NCBI GenBank assembly: GCA_021831785.1
Contig: JAKBMB010000004.1
Span: 22,689-86,688 of the forward strand
Length of the DNA: 64,000 nucleotides
Reading direction: 5' to 3'
Source: Deltaproteobacteria bacterium
GTDB taxonomy: Bacteria; Desulfobacterota; Binatia; Binatales; Binataceae
A program made the position numbers and the translations under genes. Numbering within the stretch: position 1 is the stretch's first letter; each line of letters opens with the position of its first letter. Positions 36,995 to 45,001 of this stretch are shown piece by piece. The notes under the pieces were generated by a model. The model was not told the DNA's origin, ran no database searches, and saw nothing but the letters and a program-made list of their open reading frames with translations.

Positions 36995-37953
36995 TTCCCG
37001 CGCAACAACTTCAGGAACGACGACGCGATGAACTGCTGCGGCGCCAGTTAGGGCCGCAACTGCTGGCTGTCATCGCCGATCCCAAGATTACGGACATCAT
37101 CGTGAACGAAGACGGACGAGCCTGGTACGAGGCGCACGGCAGGGGGCTCTATTCCGCCGGCTTCTCCATTCCCGAGAGTCAGCGCGAGAGTTTGATAGGC
37201 ACAGTGGCTGCAACGCTCGGGAACGTGGCTGATGCCGATCATCCCATCGTCGAAGGCGAGCTTCCAATCGAGCGTATCCGCTTCGAGGGAATGATGCCGC
37301 CGGTTGTGCGCCGGCCCTGCTTCGCCATGCGCAAACCCGCGCAGGTCCTTTATACGCTCGATGATTATGTCCGCGATCGAATTATCACTGACCGGCATGC
37401 GCACACTTTCCGCAACGCTATCGATCGACGCGAGAACATCTTGATTGGCGGCGGTACCGGTTCCGGCAAGACGACGCTCGCCGGCGCGCCGATCAATGAG
37501 ATGGTCGCGCGCTCAGATCCCAATGAGCGTTACGTGATCATCGAGGACACTCTCGAAATCCAGTGCCGCGCGCAGAACGTCGTGCAGCTCCATACCGCAG
37601 AAGCCGCCGATCTGGGGCGCCTCGTGCGCGCAACCATGCGGCTCCGCCCGGATCGCATCGTCATCGGCGAGGTGCGCGGCGGAGAAGCTCTAGCGCTGCT
37701 CAAGGCATGGCTCACTGGACATCCCGGCGGCGTTACGACGATTCACGCCAATAGCGCGCGGTCCGCGCTCACACGCCTTTCGAGCCTCGTACAGGAGGCT
37801 GGCGTGCCGCCCCAGCCGGAGTTAATCGCCGAGACGATCAAATTGAGCGCTTTCATTGCGCGCGCGCCCGCCAGCAGGCGGGTGACGGAGCTAATCCGCA
37901 TCGAGGGATATTCCCCCAGTGAAGGATTCAGTCTTGTTCCAACGGAGGCATGA
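36991..37953 (+). CDS. trbB: Conjugal transfer ATPase TrbB (VirB11-like)
   Basis: A 320-aa hexameric secretion ATPase. Walker A is GGGTGSGKT (153-161); the Asp box is VIIEDTLEIQC, Walker B-like is DRIVIGEVRGGEAL, and the His box is HPGGVTTIHANSA. It powers pilus assembly and DNA transfer from the inner face of the membrane. It overlaps the upstream RHH gene by the ATGA motif. The length is normal. Confidence 0.96.
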   Translation: MIPAQQLQERRRDELLRRQLGPQLLAVIADPKITDIIVNEDGRAWYEAHGRGLYSAGFSIPESQRESLIGTVAATLGNVADADHPIVEGELPIERIRFEGMMPPVVRRPCFAMRKPAQVLYTLDDYVRDRIITDRHAHTFRNAIDRRENILIGGGTGSGKTTLAGAPINEMVARSDPNERYVIIEDTLEIQCRAQNVVQLHTAEAADLGRLVRATMRLRPDRIVIGEVRGGEALALLKAWLTGHPGGVTTIHANSARSALTRLSSLVQEAGVPPQPELIAETIKLSAFIARAPASRRVTELIRIEGYSPSEGFSLVPTEA

Positions 37954-37956
37954 GCC

Positions 37957-38205
37957 ATGGATACATCCATAATTATGATGCTTGCCGGTCCGCTCATCGC
38001 ATTCACGGCCGCGGTCGCCCTCGTACTTCCGCGAAGCGAGGAGTGGTACCCGGTCGAGATGATGTCGCTGCTCGCGTTTGCCGTCCTGATCGGCGAGGTG
38101 CTTGCTCGAACTGGGTTTGGAGCGGGCAAGTGCCCGCCTTGCCGTTCTGACTCTGCGTTAGGAGACAAAATGGATTCCCACCCAACGAGGAGGTTGCTGA
38201 GATGA
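37957..38205 (+). CDS. Small two-TM protein between trbB and trbC
   Basis: An 82-aa protein with two hydrophobic stretches (IIMMLAGPLIAFTAAVALVL and MMSLLAFAVLIGEVLAR) and a C-terminal CPPC pair. It starts 3 bp after trbB and overlaps trbC by 4 bp, so it is almost certainly translated. I know no standard trb gene at this position. It may be an accessory of the pilin or membrane complex. Confidence 0.65.
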   Translation: MDTSIIMMLAGPLIAFTAAVALVLPRSEEWYPVEMMSLLAFAVLIGEVLARTGFGAGKCPPCRSDSALGDKMDSHPTRRLLR

Positions 38206-38549
38206 CTTGTCTGAGAAAGATCAGAACTTCGACCACCAAATGGGCGGCGCGGCTTAGCTACGCCTTCGGCTTCCTTACAGTAGCTTTGCCCGCCCGCGCG
38301 TTCGCGGCGACCGCCGGCGGTGTGTTGCCGTGGGACATGCCGCTGACCACCTTGCAAAATGATCTGCAGGGGACGGTCGCCCACGCGATCGTGACCGCGG
38401 CGATTATCGGCACCGGCATCACGTGGTCCGTCAGCGAGCACGGCACCGGCGTCCGCAAAATGTCGGCCGTTGCTTTCGGCGGTGCGGCAGCGCTTGGCGC
38501 AACTCAACTCATGACTACGCTGTTCCCGCTCGGCGCCGCGCTCTTCTAG
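38202..38549 (+). CDS. trbC: Conjugal pilin TrbC (VirB2-like)
   Basis: A 115-aa prepilin with a long signal region (LSYAFGFLTVALPARAFA, then ATAGG) and two hydrophobic segments in the mature part (HAIVTAAIIGTGITWSV and KMSAVAFGGAAALGATQLM) joined by the usual EHGTGVRK loop. AGGAGG lies upstream. TraF encoded nearby would process it. Confidence 0.9.
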   Translation: MTCLRKIRTSTTKWAARLSYAFGFLTVALPARAFAATAGGVLPWDMPLTTLQNDLQGTVAHAIVTAAIIGTGITWSVSEHGTGVRKMSAVAFGGAAALGATQLMTTLFPLGAALF

Positions 38550-38568
38550 CCCACTTAAGGAATGCTCA

Positions 38569-38910
38569 ATGAACGAAAGCACGCGGCGGCTCAATATCAT
38601 CCACCAGTCTCTGGTACGGCCGATCCTTCTAGCTGGCGCCGAGCGCCCGCTTGCGATCGCGAATTGGATCGCATCTGCGGCTCTCATTTTGGGCGGCGGC
38701 CAATGGTACACGGCCGGACTTGGGGCCTTTCTAGCGACCGGAGGCCACTGGGCGCTCGTGCAGGCGGCGAAGGTGGATCCCCAATTCAGCCGGCTCTACA
38801 TCCGCCACTACCGCTACCAGGAACGCTATCCCGCCCGCGCTTGTGTGTGGGCGCCACCGCCTGAACGAATCCGCCCGACCGTCCCAACACCGCGCGAGAT
38901 GCGGGGATGA
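38569..38910 (+). CDS. trbD: Conjugal transfer protein TrbD (VirB3-like)
   Basis: A 113-aa inner-membrane protein. It has the opening IHQSLVRPILLAGAERPLAIANWIASAALILGG and the downstream DPQFSRLYIRHYRYQERYPA signature that VirB3/TrbD shares across Trb systems. It lies 19 bp after trbC and 16 bp before trbE; in many systems it works together with the VirB4 ATPase. Confidence 0.92.
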   Translation: MNESTRRLNIIHQSLVRPILLAGAERPLAIANWIASAALILGGGQWYTAGLGAFLATGGHWALVQAAKVDPQFSRLYIRHYRYQERYPARACVWAPPPERIRPTVPTPREMRG

Positions 38911-38926
38911 TCGCAGGAGATAAACG

Positions 38927-41431
38927 ATGCTGTTCAAGGAGTTTCGCGAGCTGAGGCGCAAGCCGGATCTGAGGCGCGGTCTGCCCGACCTTCTGAACTA
39001 TGCCTACGCCGAAGACGACCAAACCATCATGATGAAGGACGGCGCGCGCCTTTCGGCGTTCGCCTGTGTAGGCCCTGATCTCAATTCCGCCAGCGTCGAG
39101 GAACTCGACGCCCATCGCGCCCTTGCAAATCGGGCGCTGATCGGACTGGACGAGAGCTTCGCATGGCAGATCGACTACATCCGCCATCCGAGCGCGCTGC
39201 GTCCGAAACGTGCGTTTCCTGATCCCGTAAGCGCGCTCATCAGTCACGAAGGCGACCTCATTTACGCCCAGGAAGGCCGGCACTTCGAGAGCGCGATGGT
39301 GCTCAGCATCGCATGCCGCAAGTTGACCGACGCGCAGGCGAGACTTGGCGGGATTTTCGTTTCCGGTTCCAACGACGATCGAGAACGCGAGCGAGAGTGG
39401 TACAAACAGCAGCTCCAGGACTTTGCCGACGCGATGAGCCCCGCACTGAAGCTCAGGCCGCTCGACATGTCGGAGTTGCTGTCGCACATCACGACCTGCA
39501 TCGACGGATTCGTGTCCGAGGTTAAGGCACCACGCAACGCAATCCCTCTCGACATCGTGCTCGGGAATCAGGATTTCGTCACCGGCACCGAGCCGCGCAT
39601 CGGCGGGAAGCATATCCGTGTCATTTCGCTGGCCGGGCTGCCGCTCTTCTCGCATGCAGAATTGGCGGCTTTCCTGCACGAGCTTCCGCTCTCATTTCGT
39701 TACTCGATTCGCGCGCTGCCCCAGGGGCTCCGCGCATCGGTCGGTCAGCTCGGCGTAGTGCGGCGGAACTGGTTTCAGAAGCGCAAAGGATTGCGCGCCA
39801 TCATCAGCGAGAGCATTGGGACCGGAGCAGGCGCCGCTTTCGACAATCAACACGCTCTTAAGATGGCCGACGACGCGGACGATGCGATCGCCGAAGCAGA
39901 GGGCGGCGAAGTCCGTTTCTGCTATGTGACCGCGAAGATAGTCATCACCGCTGACACTCGCGCAGATGCACGCGAAGCGGCACGCCTGATCTTCAAAACC
40001 TGTCAGAACATGGGCTTCGACCCGCGCATCGAGTCTTACAACGCCACCGAGGCGTGGCTCGGCTCGATTCCAATCCACGGCTGGTACGACGTGCGAAAGC
40101 CACTCGTCAGCACCCGGAATGTCGCCGACATCATGCCGCTCACCAGCGTCTGGCCAGGGCTCGCGGTGAATCCTTGCCCCTATTATCCTAGCGACACGCC
40201 TGCGCTCTGCTATGGCGCGACGACTGGCGGCACGCCATGGCGCTTCAACCTCCACGTCACTGACACAGGACACACGCTGCTAATCGGCCCGACTGGTGCC
40301 GGCAAGAGCGTCGCGCTCGGTTTTATCGCCGCGAACGCCCGAGCCGTTCCGCGAATGCAGATCTTCTTTATGGACAAAGGCTACTCGGCGTTTGTCCTGA
40401 CAAAGGCGTTAGGCGGTCAGCACCTCGATCTCGCCGAAGAGGACGTGCCGCTTCAACCCCTCGCCCGCATCGATGATCCCACCGACCGCATGAAGCTTCA
40501 GACGCTTCTCGAGAGCTGGATCGCGATCAGAAACGTGAAGCTCGCGCCGCCTCAGACGAAAGCGCTCTATCGCGGCCTCACCTTGCTCGCCGAGGCTCCG
40601 GTTGAACAGCGCACCATCACCAACCTCATCACCCAGGTCCAAGATCCGTCAGTACGCGATGGCTTAAATCCATACTCACTAGCCGGGCCTCTCGGCAGTC
40701 TTCTGGATGCCGACCGCGACGTTCTGCTCGGCAGCGATTTCGTCACCTTCGAACTCGAAACCCTGATGGCCATGGGCCGCGAGGTCGTGATTCCGGTCCT
40801 GACTTACCTCTTTCATCGGATCGAGCAACGCCTCGACGGCCAACCCACGCTCATCGTTATCGACGAGGCATGGGTCGTCCTCGCCAATGAGACCTTCGGG
40901 GCCAAACTCGAAGAGTGGCTCCGCACGCTGCGAAAAAAGAACGCTGCAGTCGTACTCGCGACCCAGAGTCTCAGCGAAATCGCTAATTCACCTCATCGCG
41001 ACGTCGTCCTCGAGTCGTGTCCGACCAAGGTCTTTTTGCCGAACCCGGAGGCGCGAAATCCGCAGACCCGCGATCTCTACCGCAGGTTCGGACTCTCCGA
41101 CCGGCAAATCGATCTTATCGCCGAAGCCGCGCCGAAGCGCGATTACTACTACGTCTCGCCTCTTGGGCGACGGCTCTTCCAATTCGGGCTTGGACCGGTG
41201 GCGCTGGCCTTTACTGGCGCAGGTTCTAAAGACGACGTGCTCGCGGTCCGCCGCATCATCGCGGAATGCGGACCGCGCTGGCCGGTCGAATGGCTTCGGT
41301 GGCGTGGTTTTGGCGAATGGGCTGATTATCTCGACCAACATATCGCGGCCGACTCCGTGGCCGTGCGGAGCATCGCCGCCGCTAACCTGCACTCGAATGG
41401 CCACGCGGTCCAGGCTGAAACGGCGGCATGA
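38927..41431 (+). CDS. trbE: Conjugal transfer ATPase TrbE (VirB4-like)
   Basis: An 834-aa VirB4 ATPase of normal length. The N-terminal CagE/TrbE domain spans about 1-430. The ATPase domain has Walker A GPTGAGKS (454-461), Walker B TLIVIDEAWVVL, and the following RKKNAAVVLATQSLSEI. The C-terminus has PNPEARNPQTRDLYRRFGLSDRQIDLI. It energises pilus biogenesis at the inner membrane. Confidence 0.96.
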   Translation: MLFKEFRELRRKPDLRRGLPDLLNYAYAEDDQTIMMKDGARLSAFACVGPDLNSASVEELDAHRALANRALIGLDESFAWQIDYIRHPSALRPKRAFPDPVSALISHEGDLIYAQEGRHFESAMVLSIACRKLTDAQARLGGIFVSGSNDDREREREWYKQQLQDFADAMSPALKLRPLDMSELLSHITTCIDGFVSEVKAPRNAIPLDIVLGNQDFVTGTEPRIGGKHIRVISLAGLPLFSHAELAAFLHELPLSFRYSIRALPQGLRASVGQLGVVRRNWFQKRKGLRAIISESIGTGAGAAFDNQHALKMADDADDAIAEAEGGEVRFCYVTAKIVITADTRADAREAARLIFKTCQNMGFDPRIESYNATEAWLGSIPIHGWYDVRKPLVSTRNVADIMPLTSVWPGLAVNPCPYYPSDTPALCYGATTGGTPWRFNLHVTDTGHTLLIGPTGAGKSVALGFIAANARAVPRMQIFFMDKGYSAFVLTKALGGQHLDLAEEDVPLQPLARIDDPTDRMKLQTLLESWIAIRNVKLAPPQTKALYRGLTLLAEAPVEQRTITNLITQVQDPSVRDGLNPYSLAGPLGSLLDADRDVLLGSDFVTFELETLMAMGREVVIPVLTYLFHRIEQRLDGQPTLIVIDEAWVVLANETFGAKLEEWLRTLRKKNAAVVLATQSLSEIANSPHRDVVLESCPTKVFLPNPEARNPQTRDLYRRFGLSDRQIDLIAEAAPKRDYYYVSPLGRRLFQFGLGPVALAFTGAGSKDDVLAVRRIIAECGPRWPVEWLRWRGFGEWADYLDQHIAADSVAVRSIAAANLHSNGHAVQAETAA

Positions 41432-41450
41432 AAAACGGGAGGACCTTCAG

Positions 41451-42194
41451 ATGAAGCAAAAGCGCTACTTCACAGTTGGCACGGCGCTCGCTTTGGCGCT
41501 CTTCCTGACGCCATCATTCGCGCGCTCACAGTTTGGCGGCGGAACCCAGATCGTCTTCGACCCCAACATGTTCGCGCGGCAGCTCGCACAGCTTCAGCAG
41601 GAGACCGCGAGCGTCACCGATCTCGCTCAGCAGCTCCAGTACATGGTCCAGAACACGACCGGCGGCGGCGCCGGTGTCTGGCAATCAAATCAAGCCCTCC
41701 TTGCGAATCTCGGCGGCTTGATTTCCGAGCAAGAGGGACTCTCTTACACTTTCCAAAACCTCGGCCAACAGTTCCAGCAGCTCTATCCGGGTTACAACGC
41801 CGCCAACACGCCCGGAATCCAAAGCCCGATCGCGAGCACGGACACGACGCTCAACACATTAAACGGGGCGCTCCAGAGCGCGCAGATGCAGGCCGGCAAC
41901 TTCCAAGCCGAACAGGTCACCCTCCAGAGTCTGGAAATGAAGAACCAGACCGCGGTCGGGAGGCTACAAGCGATCCAGGTCGGCAATGAGATCGCGCTCG
42001 CCCAAGTCCAGCAAATCCAGTTGCTGCGGCAACTCGTCATGGCAATGATGAATTCGCAGAACACAGCGGCGGCAAGCCGGCTCAACGACCAGACCGAGAG
42101 CCAACTTGCGGCAGAGGCGATCGCCGGTGCCGCGCCACAGGTGCCAGGTGGTGTGCAGATGCTCCAATCGAGCGCTCAACCACCACCGCAATAA
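41451..42194 (+). CDS. trbJ: Conjugal transfer protein TrbJ (VirB5-like)
   Basis: A 247-aa exported protein with a signal peptide (YFTVGTALALALFLTPSFARSQ) followed by the TrbJ signature FGGGTQIVFDPNMFARQLAQLQQETASVTDLAQQLQYMVQN. The remainder is helical and Gln-rich, as in pilus-tip VirB5 proteins. GGGAGG precedes ATG 41451; the longer open frame overlapping trbE is a shadow. The last 18 residues (PQVPGGVQMLQSSAQPPPQ region) are repeated at the end of the next gene. Confidence 0.93.
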   Translation: MKQKRYFTVGTALALALFLTPSFARSQFGGGTQIVFDPNMFARQLAQLQQETASVTDLAQQLQYMVQNTTGGGAGVWQSNQALLANLGGLISEQEGLSYTFQNLGQQFQQLYPGYNAANTPGIQSPIASTDTTLNTLNGALQSAQMQAGNFQAEQVTLQSLEMKNQTAVGRLQAIQVGNEIALAQVQQIQLLRQLVMAMMNSQNTAAASRLNDQTESQLAAEAIAGAAPQVPGGVQMLQSSAQPPPQ

Positions 42195-42212
42195 CAGTCA
42201 AGAGAATTTCGG

Positions 42213-42410
42213 ATGAAGAGTCTCAAAGACCAAAACCTCATAGTGCTCGCCCTTGCAATTGTGGGCGGCTGTGCGCTGCTCTACGGCGCGTTGACGATCT
42301 ACCATCGGCACGTCGTTCAGGAGCAAGAGCGAGCGATCATGTCGGCCCCGCCGCAGATACCGGGTGCCTCCCAAATGCTTAAACCGAGCACCAAACCACC
42401 TCCGCAGTAG
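42213..42410 (+). CDS. TrbK-like small membrane protein
   Basis: A 65-aa protein with one TM segment (LIVLALAIVGGCALLYGAL) and a short tail ending PQIPGASQMLKPSTKPPPQ. Its position between trbJ and trbL is that of trbK (entry exclusion in IncP), but there is no clear lipobox processing pattern beyond GGC. The tail is homologous to the end of TrbJ at protein and DNA level, which suggests a duplication of that end. Confidence 0.7.
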   Translation: MKSLKDQNLIVLALAIVGGCALLYGALTIYHRHVVQEQERAIMSAPPQIPGASQMLKPSTKPPPQ

Positions 42411-42434
42411 GCGGCTCAAGGGAGAAATGCGCCA

Positions 42435-43733
42435 ATGAGTAGTTTCAATCTTGATAACATAACGACGCAATTCTACACGGCCGGTGTTCATTACAGTGCC
42501 GTTATCCAGCCCTACGCGCTCAAGCTCTTTTTCGCGCTGTTCCTAATCGACATCATTGCTACTTGGCTCCAATACACCGCGGAGGGCCAGCTCGACCCCT
42601 CGTATTTTTTGGGCCGTATGCTCAAGCACGTGCTGAGCGGCGGCTTCGTCTACCTGATGATCGTTAACGGCTTCAACTGGATGTACCTGGTCATCCAAAG
42701 CTTCTCTCGCATCGGTAGCGCGATTAGTGGACTTCCGGCGCTGAGCCCACAAAGTGTCATACAGGCCGGGCTCAATATGGCGAACACCCTGATCAGCAGT
42801 CTTACCACAAGCGGCGTCATATCCAGCCTTGAACTTGCGCTCGTCGAAGCCTTTTGCGCGCTTGCCGTTGTAGCGGCGTTCTTGATCGTAGCGGTCGAAT
42901 TGCTCCTCACGTTGGTGAAGGCCTATTTGACGACGGGACTTGGGGTGATCCTGCTCGGCTTTGGCGGCAACCGCTTCACCGCGAGCGCGTCAGAGGGCTA
43001 CTTCACCAATGTCATCCGCGTCGGCGTGAAGCTGCTCTTCTTTTACGCCGTCCTCGCAATCGCAATGCAGATGGTCGCGCAGTGGGAGGCGGCACTCGCG
43101 GCGGCCTGCAAGCCGGTCACCACCGCCGTGCCCTTGATATCGAGCTACTACGTGCCGCCCTCCAAAATCATGACCACAGTGTGCTCTGGAACTCTCGCGA
43201 CGAGCGATCTGCTCATCTACGCCGCGTTGGCTGCCGTGTTCGCCACGGTTACAGTAGCCGTACCCAGCATGGCCGCTGACTTGGTTGGCGGCACTGTCGG
43301 CTTGGCGCTAGCGCATGCGTTCGAGGCCGCATACACCGCCCAGACCATCACCAAGATCGTGAATCCAATCACGGCCGGCCTCAAGAAAGTTTCCAATGGC
43401 GTAACCAGCCTCGCAAAGAGCAGCGGGAGTGACAACCGTGACGAGGGCACCGTGCTACGAGATGGTCTCGCGCGGCACCGGCCACGAAGCGGCGACACCG
43501 CAAGCGCAGCTACCACAGTTCTAAATCCCTTCCACGGGCAACAACCGGGGTACAACAACCGCGGACCAAACGGCGCATCACCGATCGGGCCCGCGTTGCC
43601 CCCTTTGCCGAACGGCGGTCCAGGAAATGGCGGCGCGGCCCTCGAATACCAGGCAGGCCGGCCGGGAGACTACACTCGCGACATCGCGGTCGATGTTACT
43701 GAATTTCAGAAGGGTGGCGGTAAGATCAACTGA
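42435..43733 (+). CDS. trbL: Conjugal transfer protein TrbL (VirB6-like)
   Basis: A 432-aa polytopic inner-membrane protein with about six hydrophobic segments (e.g. LKLFFALFLIDIIATWL, VVAAFLIVAVELLLTLV, LIYAALAAVFATVTVAV) and the TrbL feature GLGVILLGFGGNRFTASASEGYFTNVIRVGVKLLFFY. The last 110 residues are Gly/Pro/Asn-rich and probably disordered. It ends the transfer operon and converges on a minus-strand cargo gene. Confidence 0.94.
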   Translation: MSSFNLDNITTQFYTAGVHYSAVIQPYALKLFFALFLIDIIATWLQYTAEGQLDPSYFLGRMLKHVLSGGFVYLMIVNGFNWMYLVIQSFSRIGSAISGLPALSPQSVIQAGLNMANTLISSLTTSGVISSLELALVEAFCALAVVAAFLIVAVELLLTLVKAYLTTGLGVILLGFGGNRFTASASEGYFTNVIRVGVKLLFFYAVLAIAMQMVAQWEAALAAACKPVTTAVPLISSYYVPPSKIMTTVCSGTLATSDLLIYAALAAVFATVTVAVPSMAADLVGGTVGLALAHAFEAAYTAQTITKIVNPITAGLKKVSNGVTSLAKSSGSDNRDEGTVLRDGLARHRPRSGDTASAATTVLNPFHGQQPGYNNRGPNGASPIGPALPPLPNGGPGNGGAALEYQAGRPGDYTRDIAVDVTEFQKGGGKIN

Positions 43734-43834
43734 CTCTATCACCGGCTCGACTTGAGCGACTTGAGAGAAGCGACGCCAGCGGCGCTTTAGCCCACTTGAA
43801 GAACAGCAAGGTTCCCGTTTTTGTTGGCACCTTG

Positions 43835-44173
43835 TCACCGCGTCAAGGAGTCAGGATCGGGCAAATCGGTCGCACTCGGTTCGGCGAAACGGAAACCGCC
43901 CCACTTGATTTCAGCGAATTGCATCGCGCGGTACCAAACTGAAATCGCCTCACCGATCTCGCGTTTCACAGGATCGGTGCGTGAGTCCAAGAATTTGTGC
44001 GCGCCCCAGGCTCGCCACGTGTTGGCCGGCCCGACTAAGGAAACATCTCCTTGTCTCCAGCCATCCACTTCTTTAAGAAGTGCGGGACTAGCGGATTGAA
44101 GCAGCCGTTCGACAGAAGCTCTCGCGCGGCGCGCCGCTTCACACGCGGCTTGATATTCTCCTCTTGGTGTCAT
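43835..44173 (-). CDS. Unknown small protein of the minus-strand cargo operon
   Basis: A 112-aa soluble protein (MTPRGEYQAACEAARRARASVERLL...) with a conserved-looking stretch VSLVGPANTWRAWGAHKFLDSRTDPVKREIGEAISVWYRAMQFAEIKWGGFRF. No family is recognised. It is the last gene of the operon, 25 bp after the GrlR-like gene. Confidence 0.6.
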   Translation of the reverse strand: MTPRGEYQAACEAARRARASVERLLQSASPALLKEVDGWRQGDVSLVGPANTWRAWGAHKFLDSRTDPVKREIGEAISVWYRAMQFAEIKWGGFRFAEPSATDLPDPDSLTR

Positions 44174-44198
44174 GTCGCCCTTTAACTGCGGGGTTCGC

Positions 44199-44525
44199 TC
44201 AATCAGCGATCTTTGTCAGTGTTGCTCGGAAGCTGATACCGGGTGCCTCAGCGGCCGTGCCTGTCATTTCTACGAAATCGCCATTGGCTGTTCCTGCAAG
44301 ACTGATATGCGCAGGATCGGCTCCGAAAACGGAAGCCAGACTGGGGACGTCGCTGTGCTTGTCGGTGGTTACCTGAGCGGTGACGCGGTTTCCGCTTTGG
44401 GCGTAGGTACCAACGTAAAAGTTGCGAGAATCGCCGCCTCGAAGCTTACCTGCTTCGAGCAAAACCACGCCAGCTCCGGTGCCAAGTTGAGTGTGAAATT
44501 GGACTCTATACAAACCGTCTCTCAT
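44199..44525 (-). CDS. GrlR-family protein
   Basis: A 108-aa protein. The sequence GLYRVQFHTQLGTGAGVVLLEAGKLRGGDSRNFYVGTYAQSGNRVTAQV...FGADPAHISLAGTANGDFVEMTGTAAEAPGISFRATLTKIAD is characteristic of the small beta-barrel GrlR family, named from a repressor of enteropathogenic T3SS genes. Most family members outside enterics have unknown roles. There is no GrlA partner here. AGGAG precedes the start. Confidence 0.78.
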   Translation of the reverse strand: MRDGLYRVQFHTQLGTGAGVVLLEAGKLRGGDSRNFYVGTYAQSGNRVTAQVTTDKHSDVPSLASVFGADPAHISLAGTANGDFVEMTGTAAEAPGISFRATLTKIAD

Positions 44526-44608
44526 TGTCTGTCTCCTGGTTTGAGAATTCGATTTCCGATTTCGAATTGACCTTCAGAGCGCGATCGCAATGTCCGACCG
44601 CGCCAGGC

Positions 44609-45001
44609 CTATTTTCCCAGATACTTCTCCCAATCGACGCGCAGTTCGTTAGCCAGCGCCCGCTCTGCCGCTTGAGCGGCCATGTGCTGCTGGTGGTAAG
44701 GAGCGCTTGGAATCTCGCCGGGTTCGCCGTCCCGCTGATGGAGCATGTCGAAGGCGTCGACTTGGGCAGCGGTCACGCCCATGCTCTGGCAGAGCAGGGC
44801 TTCGACGAGTTCGTGAACAAACATGAGCAGGCCGTAACGTGGATCGTCGTCGCCTACCTCACGACTTATTCGGACCTCCAAGGTGCTGCCCGCCCACAAC
44901 CAGTCGCCCTCTGTGTCGTACCGCTGTTCCTTGTGCAGCAAAATATTTAACCGCACCAGCAGATCGTCAGGAATCCAACGAAAAACCTTCACGCTGTTCA
45001 T
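44609..45001 (-). CDS. HELxEA-motif protein of unknown function
   Basis: A 130-aa protein with LLMFVHELVEALLCQSMGV, a HExxE-like element that could bind zinc with the later His residues (LHQRDGEPGEIPSAPYHQQH). Proteins of this look are common in phages and integrated elements; whether they are peptidases is unknown to me. Its start overlaps the DUF2130 stop by 4 bp, so the two are co-translated. Confidence 0.6.
   Translation of the reverse strand: MNSVKVFRWIPDDLLVRLNILLHKEQRYDTEGDWLWAGSTLEVRISREVGDDDPRYGLLMFVHELVEALLCQSMGVTAAQVDAFDMLHQRDGEPGEIPSAPYHQQHMAAQAAERALANELRVDWEKYLGK

Larger units (their letters stand above)
28139..43733. mobile_element. Integrated Trb-type conjugative element (core module); right end unresolved
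   Basis: A contiguous set of IncP-like mating-pair and DNA-processing genes (trbF, G, I; traF, traD-like, relaxase, traG; trbB, C, D, E, J, K-like, L) starts beside tRNA-Thr, with an integrase N-terminal fragment and an att-like palindrome at the left edge. Compared with the usual B-C-D-E-J-L-F-G-I order, the set is circularly permuted between trbL and trbF, as expected if the attachment site lies there. The coordinates cover only the core. Cargo probably extends to about 63.9 kb, but I found no second att copy. No complete integrase is present, so mobility may be lost or depend on a helper. Confidence 0.75.

Noticed and set aside
40887..41450. Long N-terminal extension of trbJ
   Set aside because: It overlaps trbE out of frame; the signal peptide and ribosome-binding site place the start at 41451.
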